From the NCBI GenBank assembly GCA_031287135.1, contig JAITTK010000105.1:1-42033 (forward strand): a stretch of DNA of 42,033 nucleotides, written 5' to 3'. The notes under the pieces are model-generated. The model had not been told where the DNA came from. It saw only the letters and a list, made by a program, of their open reading frames with translations, and ran no database searches. The position numbers were made by a program, and so were the translations under genes. Shown here one piece after another: positions 1-6,475 of this stretch. Each line of letters opens with the position of its first letter. Position 1 is the stretch's first letter. The stretch is from Candidatus Methanoplasma reticulitermitis. Its GTDB lineage: Archaea > Thermoplasmatota > Thermoplasmata > Methanomassiliicoccales > Methanomethylophilaceae.

Positions 1-2
1 CA

Positions 3-620
3 TCGAAAGGCCTCCTCGTGATGTCATATGCTCTGCCGGTCGGCATATACTCCGGTTCAGACGGGGACGTGCTCTTCAAATGGCTCGCCGCCGGCGGAAG
101 TCTTTATTGGATGTCATCCCCGATAGGCATGTTCTACCGCACGGAGGACAGGCTGTCCGAAGTGGGGAATGCTCAGGAACTGTTTTTCGGGGAGGAATGC
201 GTCAACATGGATTTCGCGGGTCCGGCACTGTCCGTGATAGAGGATAACGGGTTCACGGACGCCCTCTGCCTGAAATGGAACCGAGTCCTTTACGGGATCA
301 AGCCGCTTGATACGGAAGGTCAGATATCTACGGGTTTTTCCCATGAGGGTTATTCCAGTGTGTCGATGGTGCCGTTCGGTGACGGTATGATATGCGTCGT
401 GGGAGGGGACTATGACAGATACCAGTGCGATGACGTATCCCAGATAATAGCATCGGGCCTGTCATGCCATTCCAAGATTCTGGAACATAAGTCCGGAACC
501 GTCACGAGAGGTACTGTGAATATGATATTCGACAGGCCGTCGGATGCGGGTAATCTATCGCTATATTTATCGATCGGGGGTTACTACACGGTTTTCGGGA
601 GGGCGTTCCATGCTCAATGA
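3..620 (+). CDS. Unknown protein, C-terminal part (partial at left edge)
   Basis: The reading frame is open to the left edge, so the true start lies outside the window; an in-window ATG at 21 is probably internal. About 205 residues are visible. There is no membrane segment or motif I can assign. The early stretch SGSDGDVLFKWLAAGGSLYW looks like an alpha/beta segment of the kind seen in glutamine-amidotransferase-like or beta-galactosidase middle domains, but this is only a resemblance. The stop overlaps the ATG of the next gene (610) by 11 bases, and the next gene's ribosome binding site lies inside this one, so the two are very likely co-transcribed. Context suggests a role in surface glycan assembly; function is not established. 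Confidence 0.6.
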   Translation, partial: SKGLLVMSYALPVGIYSGSDGDVLFKWLAAGGSLYWMSSPIGMFYRTEDRLSEVGNAQELFFGEECVNMDFAGPALSVIEDNGFTDALCLKWNRVLYGIKPLDTEGQISTGFSHEGYSSVSMVPFGDGMICVVGGDYDRYQCDDVSQIIASGLSCHSKILEHKSGTVTRGTVNMIFDRPSDAGNLSLYLSIGGYYTVFGRAFHAQ

Positions 621-2016
621 TATGGGTTCTCCGATCTTTTCGCTGAACTCGCTGATAAGGCATCCGGTGTTTCTGATAGCCGTTGCGGGCATAATGATAA
701 GGTTATTCATCTTCCCGTTCGCCGAAGTCGGTTACGACTCGGATTTCTGGGCGACGATAATCAGGAATCTGGAAAGCGGTGAGGGACTTTACGGACTCGA
801 AGGGTATTACTATTCCCCGGTGTGGGGGTATATCCTCTCATTCGTGTCCGTGATACAGGAGTCTTTCCTGAACATCGATGTCATGGGCCTGAGGGTCCAT
901 GAGGCATTCCCGGTCGAGTCCTTCACGGAATGGTTCTTCACCGCGACGGTGACATCGGTCAAATTCAATTTCTGGATCAAAATCCCATTTCTGATAAGCG
1001 ATCTGTTGGTTGGTTATCTTGTGTATTGGATCATCAAAGACAAGACCGGGGATATGAAGAAAGCGACAATAGGATTCGCCTTATGGTTCTGCTGTCCCCT
1101 CGTCATCTGCGTGACGGCGATATCGGGGATGTTCGATACATTCTCCGTGCTGTTCACGTTGCTTTGCATAATAATGGTTAGGAAGGATAAACTCTTCCTC
1201 TCTGGGTTGCTCCTGTCTTTCGCGGTGCTGACAAAATTCTTCCCCGCATATCTGATATTCATACTCTTGGCATATATAGTCATGAAACACCGCGATGACG
1301 GCAAAGCGGTGAAGTCGGTTATCATCTCCGCCGCTGGTGCGGCTGTAGGTTTCATAGTGCTCATGGCACCGGTTGTGGCCGAGGGCAATCTTTCGGAAAG
1401 TCTTCTTTTCATAACGACGAGGGCGGGCGGTGATGCCGTCACTCTGTTCGGGGAGATAGCATCCAAGGGAGCGGTGCTCATGTATGCGCTCGGAATACTG
1501 GTCTCCTTGATACTGGCATTCCTTCTGACAAAGAAGGACAGGGGCGAACTCGACGATTCTTTTTTCAAGTACATGCTATTGATGATGGCGTTCGTTTTCC
1601 TGTATCCCCCGACTCCCCAGTATCTGGTCCTCCTGATACCGTTCCTTGTTATGTACATGGTAATGCGGGACTGGAGATTCAAGTGGTGCTGGCTGCTGAT
1701 CTCCGTCGGAGGGGCGCTGCTGATACTCAGCGGCAATTTCGTACTGTTCCTGTCGTTGGGTGCATTCACGGACATAATGTCTTTGGATCAGATAATGTCG
1801 GCTGTGGATTGGTTCCAGGCGCCTTTGTTCTCGGAAATCTCCCCTAGGCACATATTCTACTATTCGTCCGGTATAATCCAATATCTCGGTGTGGTGTTGA
1901 TATCTTACATATTCCTCAAAGATATGTATACAGGCCGCCGCAGTGAGGGGAACGGATCAAGAGCCAGCGGTTTCAGCCTATCGCGTTTTTCTTCTTGTAA
2001 ACAACCGAAAGTATGA
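610..2016 (+). CDS. GT-C type multi-pass membrane glycosyltransferase
   Basis: Integral membrane protein of 468 residues with about ten hydrophobic segments. After the first segment comes an acidic loop motif GYDSDF (near residue 34-40 from ATG 610), where GT-C enzymes that use lipid-phosphate sugar donors carry their catalytic acidic residues. The later pattern of a GMFD-containing loop, LLSFAVLTKFFPAYL and PPTPQYLVLLIPFL is typical of archaeal GT-C/GT87-like mannosyltransferases. I chose ATG 610 because GGGAGG lies about 7 bases upstream; the frame is open further up to 544 but that part overlaps the previous gene. Predicted role: adding a sugar from a polyprenyl-phosphate donor on the outer face of the membrane. 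The substrate cannot be read from sequence. The 3' end overlaps the convergent VTT-like gene by 44 bases. Confidence 0.72.
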   Translation: MLNDMGSPIFSLNSLIRHPVFLIAVAGIMIRLFIFPFAEVGYDSDFWATIIRNLESGEGLYGLEGYYYSPVWGYILSFVSVIQESFLNIDVMGLRVHEAFPVESFTEWFFTATVTSVKFNFWIKIPFLISDLLVGYLVYWIIKDKTGDMKKATIGFALWFCCPLVICVTAISGMFDTFSVLFTLLCIIMVRKDKLFLSGLLLSFAVLTKFFPAYLIFILLAYIVMKHRDDGKAVKSVIISAAGAAVGFIVLMAPVVAEGNLSESLLFITTRAGGDAVTLFGEIASKGAVLMYALGILVSLILAFLLTKKDRGELDDSFFKYMLLMMAFVFLYPPTPQYLVLLIPFLVMYMVMRDWRFKWCWLLISVGGALLILSGNFVLFLSLGAFTDIMSLDQIMSAVDWFQAPLFSEISPRHIFYYSSGIIQYLGVVLISYIFLKDMYTGRRSEGNGSRASGFSLSRFSSCKQPKV

Positions 2017-2551
2017 AACTTATCGCAATTATTGCAAATGTGAAGATGACCGTGAAGAGTGTGGCCTCGCCGGTGCCGAAATAGCCGAAGAAGAAGTCAC
2101 TAACCAACAGAATGACCCCGTATTTTGCCACACACCCTATCACAACATAAAGGAGGGATTTCTTTATGTCCCACCCCGCAATCTTTATGAACGCGCCGCA
2201 GAAGGGGAACATGGGTGCGATACGGTTGAGGAGAATGAGCCTTTCATCACCCAGAACAAGGAAACCGATGTATTTATTGACGACTTTTTCTATCCTTTTC
2301 GGAATCTTCACGTGCCCGACAATGAAGTACAGCAGGGCGACCCCCAGGATCTCCGCGATTATCGCCACGGCCAGCAGTTCCAGGCCGAAAGACATTTCTG
2401 GCCGATGTCTGAACGAAAGGACGAAAAACAGTTCCGGGAGGGTCGGGAAAACGAGCGCGTCGATGAAGAAGATGAGGAATACGCACAGAAGTATGCCCAA
2501 CTCCCCGTTCGAACCGAACAGACCGTAGATCCAATCACCTATGTTGAACAT
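1973..2551 (-). CDS. VTT/DedA-like (SNARE-associated) membrane protein
   Basis: Membrane protein of 192 residues with five to six hydrophobic segments. The central stretch LNRIAPMFPFCGAFIKIAG resembles the conserved re-entrant motif of VTT/DedA proteins (R-x-x-P ... G-A-x-x-x-x-A-G), a family proposed to flip or transport polyprenyl-phosphate and phospholipid carriers. ATG 2551 is preceded by AAGGAA, a plausible ribosome binding site. It converges on the GT-C glycosyltransferase and their last 44 bases overlap on opposite strands, so transcription could interfere. If it handles lipid carriers it would fit the neighbouring glycan genes, but this is inference. The family call is moderate, since I see only one motif. 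Confidence 0.55.
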   Translation of the reverse strand: MFNIGDWIYGLFGSNGELGILLCVFLIFFIDALVFPTLPELFFVLSFRHRPEMSFGLELLAVAIIAEILGVALLYFIVGHVKIPKRIEKVVNKYIGFLVLGDERLILLNRIAPMFPFCGAFIKIAGWDIKKSLLYVVIGCVAKYGVILLVSDFFFGYFGTGEATLFTVIFTFAIIAISFILSVVYKKKNAIG

Positions 2552-2932
2552 ATTCAGTTTCCTTCACTTTTGCGGGACCGTCCGCGCGGGCATGCTCGGC
2601 GCCCCGATTATCTTCCCGTGCCCGTCACGAGACCGTTAAGCTCAATTCGGATATTATCTTTATCGGGGCCTTCATGCTGAGCGGGGACGGGGAACGCATG
2701 CTCTCCGGGCCGGAACCGGCGGGAGCCGTCACGGCATATCCGAGGGCGTTCACGCACGGAATGCACCATATGCGCATGGCCGAACGCGTTGTAAATCGGC
2801 CGCTCAGGCAATTCCCGAAGGGTGCCCGACCCGATGCCGGACCGCGTGAACAACCGCATGTCCGCACAAGTCGGTTTATTTCGGCACATGCAGAGTCATC
2901 GCAGGTTATGCCATAAATGTTTTCGTGCTCAC
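2552..2932. other. Intergenic stretch, no gene seen
   Basis: About 380 GC-rich bases between the divergent VTT-like gene and the flippase promoter. Short open frames exist on both strands but none has a recognisable protein, a convincing ribosome binding site or codon pattern like the neighbours. I looked for SRP RNA, RNase P RNA and tRNA signatures and found none. Confidence 0.5.
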
Positions 2933-2941
2933 GGTTAAATA
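2933..2941 (+). promoter_or_regulatory. TATA box for flippase gene
   Basis: GGTTAAATA in a local AT-rich patch, centred about 44 bases before the GTG start at 2981. This would place the transcription start about 15-20 bases before the start codon, leaving room for the GGAAAAGG site just upstream of it. Confidence 0.45.
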
Positions 2942-2980
2942 GAAACATCAGATAGTTCGTACCTCTATTCGGAAAAGGTA

Positions 2981-4549
2981 GTGGAATTGACAGAGGCCGA
3001 ACACAAAGAATTCTCAAAGTATCTGGCACCGAACATGGTCACGAATGTCATACGCACCGTGCTGACGGCCCTGCTAGGTCTGCTCCTCGTACCGTATTTC
3101 ATCGACGAACTGGGCAGTGCGGTCTATGCGATACTCCCTCTGGCAACCTCCGTCACATCATATGTGCTTGTGGTATCCGACGAGGTCACCAATGCATTCT
3201 CCAGATATCTTGTCATCTCGATCCACGGGGACGACGAAAAGGAAGCGGGCAGGGTATACACCACAGCGGTCCTCGGATTGGGAAAGGTCATCCTCACAGT
3301 CGCTCCCGTCGTCGTGATACTGTCTCTTGCATCCCCGTATGTATTCCAGATCGGTCCGAGTTCCGTCGCGAGCGTGCAGATGATGTTCCTAATGATACTC
3401 TCGTCGGCTCTTCTCCTGTCGTTCTCGTCCTGCTTCAACAGCATCTACACGGCGTTCAACAAGATGTACATACTCAACACGATAAGGAGCATCCACATAT
3501 CGCTCCAGGTGATCCTGACGGTAAGCTTCTTCGTCATGTTCGGACCGTCGCTCGAGATGATAGGTCTGGCATATGTGATCTCCGGCGCAGTGTTCCTGGT
3601 GATGGTGTTGGTGTCGACCAGGAGGGTCTGTCCCACCCTGAGATTCGACCGTTCGTCGTACGACAGGGCACTTCTGAAGGAGATGGGCGGCATCGGTGTA
3701 TGGTCGGTCATGAACAGGGTGGGTTTCCTCATGCTGATCCAGGCTTCCATGATAATGGTGAATATATTCCTGGGGACGGAGGAACAGACGGGGTTCGCCA
3801 TCGTGGCCACCATGGTGTCGATGACGAACACCGCATGCATAACGATAACCGCGGTCATAGCGCCCTTCCTTTTCCGCAGTTACGCCAACGGCGACCGGAA
3901 GAATCTGATCAGGATATCGAGGGTCTCGATGAAATTCATCGGACTCGTCATAGCATTCCCCATAGCTTTTCTGTGCGTGTTCTCTCCGCAGATACTCACC
4001 GTATGGGTGGGCGAATATTATTCGGATCTGTCCGGGATCGTGTTCATAATGTTCCTTGTCCAATCCGCGGTCTGCGCCGTCAGCGTCCTGGAGACCATAC
4101 CCGTACTGTATCTGAAGATAAGATCCGTTGCTTTATTCACGCTGTCGGTGGGATTCATGAACATAACGTTGACCGCCGCCGTTCTTATGTTCACCGACCT
4201 GGGCACCTTGGGCGCGGCCATCGTCTGGACGGCGGCGATGTTCGTTCTGAATGTCCTGTTCTATCCTTATGTGATAGCAAGGATGACCTCTTCCGGATGG
4301 ACCGAATTCCTTAAGCCCATGATACCCGGGCACATCGCGCTCGTCATATGCATGGCTGTCGGATTGATCTCATCCCGATACATCACCCTGCCGGCAACGT
4401 GGTCGGCGATACTATCGGTCTTTTTTGTCGCATATGCGGCCTATGCGGTCGTCGCCGTTTCGTTCGGGCTCAGCCGCGATGACAAGGACTGCATACGGAG
4501 CGTCATGCCGCAGTCGCTAATGAGGATAATGCCGCGCTGGATGCTGTGA
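2981..4549 (+). CDS. Polysaccharide flippase, MOP/Wzx family
   Basis: A 522-residue membrane protein with 12-14 hydrophobic segments. The N-terminal pattern, a short polar start followed by NMVTNVIRTVLTALLGLLLVPYFIDELG, is characteristic of the polysaccharide transporter branch of the MOP/MATE superfamily (Wzx-like). Such proteins flip lipid-linked oligosaccharides across the cytoplasmic membrane before they are polymerised or transferred to surface proteins. The start is GTG with GGAAAAGG just upstream. With the GT-C transferase 1 kb away it forms a surface-glycan module. Its last codons overlap a short downstream frame by TGATG, and a decayed second copy of its 3' end lies at 4891-5001, showing past duplication or deletion here. 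Confidence 0.82.
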   Translation: MELTEAEHKEFSKYLAPNMVTNVIRTVLTALLGLLLVPYFIDELGSAVYAILPLATSVTSYVLVVSDEVTNAFSRYLVISIHGDDEKEAGRVYTTAVLGLGKVILTVAPVVVILSLASPYVFQIGPSSVASVQMMFLMILSSALLLSFSSCFNSIYTAFNKMYILNTIRSIHISLQVILTVSFFVMFGPSLEMIGLAYVISGAVFLVMVLVSTRRVCPTLRFDRSSYDRALLKEMGGIGVWSVMNRVGFLMLIQASMIMVNIFLGTEEQTGFAIVATMVSMTNTACITITAVIAPFLFRSYANGDRKNLIRISRVSMKFIGLVIAFPIAFLCVFSPQILTVWVGEYYSDLSGIVFIMFLVQSAVCAVSVLETIPVLYLKIRSVALFTLSVGFMNITLTAAVLMFTDLGTLGAAIVWTAAMFVLNVLFYPYVIARMTSSGWTEFLKPMIPGHIALVICMAVGLISSRYITLPATWSAILSVFFVAYAAYAVVAVSFGLSRDDKDCIRSVMPQSLMRIMPRWML

Positions 4550-4746
4550 TGTTTCCGCATCATTTTGGTGGTCTAGCGGTAGCTGATGAAGTTTTTTGGC
4601 TCTATCAGAAATCGAGTGGATTTGAGAATCTGATTTATCCTTCGATGCCGGAGCCGTTCCATGTGTTCATGTTTCCTCCTCTCTTGCTGGGCTCGGCGAT
4701 CTCGGTGCTCCTCTTCGATGAATTCGAATCGAAGAGGATCGGATGA
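4549..4746 (+). CDS. Doubtful small membrane ORF after flippase
   Basis: 65 codons beginning at an ATG that overlaps the flippase stop (TGATG), so translational coupling is possible. One hydrophobic segment, FMFPPLLLGSAISVLLF, lies near residues 40-56. I recognise no family. The last 40 bases are taken up by an 11-base perfect inverted repeat, and a flippase remnant follows, so this may be debris of a rearranged locus rather than a gene. Confidence 0.22.
   Translation: MFPHHFGGLAVADEVFWLYQKSSGFENLIYPSMPEPFHVFMFPPLLLGSAISVLLFDEFESKRIG
4709..4738. repeat. 11-base perfect inverted repeat
   Basis: TCCTCTTCGAT at 4709-4719 is the exact reverse complement of ATCGAAGAGGA at 4728-4738, with an 8-base loop GAATTCGA. 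In RNA it would fold into a stable hairpin about 160 bases after the flippase stop. No T run follows, so it is not a classical archaeal terminator. Confidence 0.6.
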
Positions 4747-4890
4747 TACGGGATAAGCGGGGAACGTGATGTGCAATGAATCTGAGGATGGATATGTGCG
4801 GAGTGTTCGCCGGGTAAGGAAGAAGATGGAACACGGACACAAAACCATCCCTTTCCGCCCTAACGGTTTGCGCTGATGATATCCCGTTGC

Positions 4891-5001
4891 GCATATGCGG
4901 TTATCGCCGTTTCGATCGGGCTCATCCGCGATGACAGGGACCGCATACGGAGCGTCAGGTCTCAGCCACTTATGCGAAATATACCCCGCCGGATTTTGTG
5001 A
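4891..5001 (+). pseudogene. Decayed copy of the flippase 3' end
   Basis: Read in frame from 4891 to the TGA at 4999-5001, this gives AYAVIAVSIGLIRDDRDRIR and a further 16 residues. It aligns without gaps to the last 36 residues of the flippase (AYAVVAVSFGLSRDDKDCIR onwards), and the stop falls at the same place. The DNA similarity is obvious (for example GACCGCATACGGAGCGTC against GACTGCATACGGAGCGTC). No matching sequence lies upstream and there is no start, so this is the tail of a second flippase gene whose body was lost. The 4747-4890 stretch before it contains nothing I recognise. Confidence 0.8.
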
Positions 5002-5072
5002 CCCGGTCTATATCTGTGCAACGGATATGCACCGGATCATGTCATGTCAGGTTGCGTTCCGGCATGCGCATA

Positions 5073-5083
5073 GGCATAAATAC
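5073..5083 (+). promoter_or_regulatory. TATA box of the L7Ae operon
   Basis: GGCATAAATAC is a good archaeal TATA element about 85 bases before the L7Ae ATG. Initiation near 5105 would give a leader of about 55 bases. The leader begins close to a palindrome, GCTCTT-T-AAGAGC (5105-5117), and contains the possible kink-turn listed next. Confidence 0.5.
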
Positions 5084-5125
5084 TACGATGAGATAGCTCG
5101 CACTGCTCTTTAAGAGCCGATGAAT

Positions 5126-5147
5126 GATGACGGTGTTTAGCACCGGA
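5126..5147 (+). promoter_or_regulatory. Candidate kink-turn in the L7Ae mRNA leader
   Basis: Three unpaired bases (GAT, 5126-5128) are followed by GA (5129-5130), a 5-bp stem CGGTG/CACCG (5131-5135 with 5141-5145) closed by TTTAG, and GA (5146-5147). GA before and GA after the stem is the tandem sheared G-A/A-G arrangement of a kink-turn, the RNA motif that L7Ae binds. It ends two bases before the GAGGT ribosome binding site. The second stem beyond the bulge is weak (one or two pairs), so the match is partial. L7Ae binding here would occlude its own translation start. Confidence 0.4.
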
Positions 5148-5161
5148 AAGAGGTAATTAAA

Positions 5162-5527
5162 ATGTCGGTATTTGTGAAGTTTGAGACACCCAAGGAACTT
5201 TCAGACAAAGCGTACTCCCTCGCCGAGATAGCAAGGGACGGCGGAAAGATAAAGAAGGGAACGAACGAGGTAACGAAAGCGGTGGAGCGCGGAGACGCAG
5301 CCATAGTCATAATGGCCACGGATGTCAGCCCCCCGGAGATACTCGCGCACATCCCCGCGCTCTGCGAAGAGAGGAACGTGGTATATGTCTATGTTCCCAG
5401 CAAAGCGGAACTCGGAAACGCCATCGGTCTCGAGAAGCCAACGGCTTCAATAGCGATTGTCGATGTCGGAAAAGGAAAGCCGATCTGCGATGAGATAGCC
5501 CAGGCAGTCAAAGCGCTGAAGAACTGA
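5162..5527 (+). CDS. rpl7ae: Large ribosomal subunit protein L7Ae
   Basis: 121 residues, the usual archaeal length. The sequence follows the L7Ae family throughout, with KKGTNEVTKAVERGDAAIVI (RNA-contacting region, residues about 33-52), the DVSPPEILAHIPALCEERNV segment and the YVPSKAELGNAIG segment near 80-92. L7Ae binds kink-turns and is shared by the ribosome, box C/D and H/ACA ribonucleoproteins and RNase P. GAGGT lies 7 bases before the ATG. It is the first gene of a run L7Ae-S28e-L24e-Ndk-aIF5B spaced by 4-40 bases, an arrangement common in euryarchaea, so all five are probably one operon. Confidence 0.97.
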   Translation: MSVFVKFETPKELSDKAYSLAEIARDGGKIKKGTNEVTKAVERGDAAIVIMATDVSPPEILAHIPALCEERNVVYVYVPSKAELGNAIGLEKPTASIAIVDVGKGKPICDEIAQAVKALKN

Positions 5528-5538
5528 TGGTGATTTGA

Positions 5539-5754
5539 ATGGTAGACACAGACAGCATCCCCTCAGAGGTTGTGGAGATAATCGGCCGCACAGGGATGAC
5601 TGGTGAGGCCACTCAGGTAAAGGTCCGCGTTCTGGATGGACGTGACAAGGGAAGGATCATCACCAGGAACATAATGGGTCCGGTAAGGATGGGCGACATA
5701 CTCATGCTCAGAGAAACATCCAGAGAAGCCAGGAAACTTGGAATGGGCAGGTGA
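5539..5754 (+). CDS. rps28e: Small ribosomal subunit protein S28e
   Basis: 71 residues, normal for the family. The signature stretch VRVLDGRDKGRIITRNIMGP followed by VRMGDILMLRETSREARKL is diagnostic of S28e, a small OB-fold protein near the mRNA exit of the small subunit. It begins 11 bases after L7Ae with GGTGA upstream of its ATG, and its stop is six bases before the L24e ATG. Confidence 0.97.
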   Translation: MVDTDSIPSEVVEIIGRTGMTGEATQVKVRVLDGRDKGRIITRNIMGPVRMGDILMLRETSREARKLGMGR

Positions 5755-5759
5755 TTTTG

Positions 5760-5978
5760 ATGGTTGAGGTAAGAAAATGTTCGTTCTGCGGCGGCGACAT
5801 CGAACCCGGGACCGGGAAGATGTACGTCAAGAAGGATGGGACCATACTGAACTTCGATAACAACAAGTGCTACAAGAACATGGTCGAACTCAAGAGGGTC
5901 GCCAGGACCACCCAGTGGACCGAGAAGGCAGCGGTCGAGAAGGCAGCGCGTCTCAAAGCGGCAGAGAAGAAGGAGTGA
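5760..5978 (+). CDS. rpl24e: Large ribosomal subunit protein L24e
   Basis: 72 residues from ATG 5760; a GTG at 5751 in the same frame overlaps the S28e stop and is less likely. The family pattern CSFCGGDIEPGTGKMYVKKDG (residues about 7-27) followed by KCYKN is clear. Canonical L24e holds zinc with C-x-x-C plus C-x-x-x-C. Here the third position of that set is aspartate (NFDNNKC), leaving three cysteines (about 7, 10 and 36), so zinc binding may be altered or lost. The C-terminal part is a lysine/alanine-rich helix, as usual for rRNA contact. Confidence 0.93.
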   Translation: MVEVRKCSFCGGDIEPGTGKMYVKKDGTILNFDNNKCYKNMVELKRVARTTQWTEKAAVEKAARLKAAEKKE

Positions 5979-5982
5979 TGGC

Positions 5983-6438
5983 ATGGCCGCCGAGCAGACA
6001 TACCTCATGGTCAAACCCGACGGTGTCCAGAGGGGACTCTGCGGGGACATCATATCCCGCTTCGAGAAAAGAGGTCTCAAAATCGTCGCAATGAAATTCA
6101 CGGTCATAAAGAAGGAGACCGCCGAGAACCATTACGGCGAGCACAAGGGAAAGGGGTTCTACGACTCGCTGATCTCATACATCACATCCGGCCCCGTCCT
6201 CGCGATGGTGCTGGAAGGCGATAATGCGGTATCGGTTTGCAGGAACATGATGGGCAAGACGAACCCCCAGGAGGCCCCTGTCGGAACCATACGCGGTGAC
6301 TTCGCGATGGTGACCGGGATGAACCTGATACACGGTTCCGACTCCCCCGAATCCGCGAAAAGGGAGATCTCGCTGTTCTTCAGGCCAGAAGAGCTGGTGG
6401 CATACAAGAGAACGGCAGACGAATGGATTTACGAATAA
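5983..6438 (+). CDS. ndk: Nucleoside diphosphate kinase
   Basis: 151 residues, full length. It transfers the gamma phosphate from ATP to nucleoside diphosphates through a phosphohistidine. The family features are all present: TYLMVKPDGVQRGL at the N-terminus (ATP-binding Lys11), the Kpn-loop region GKTNPQEAPVGTIRGDF near 91-107, and the active-site histidine, His117, in NLIHGSDSPESA. It starts four bases after L24e and lies in the ribosomal operon just before aIF5B, a position conserved in many euryarchaea. Its stop is TAA. Confidence 0.97.
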   Translation: MAAEQTYLMVKPDGVQRGLCGDIISRFEKRGLKIVAMKFTVIKKETAENHYGEHKGKGFYDSLISYITSGPVLAMVLEGDNAVSVCRNMMGKTNPQEAPVGTIRGDFAMVTGMNLIHGSDSPESAKREISLFFRPEELVAYKRTADEWIYE

Positions 6439-6475
6439 ACCCTTTCAATCCCGGCATCTCTGTGAGTGTGGTAGG

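Noticed and set aside
4565..4650. tRNA-like D-arm sequence TGGTCTAGCGGTAG
   Set aside because: No acceptor stem, anticodon stem or T-loop of matching spacing follows.
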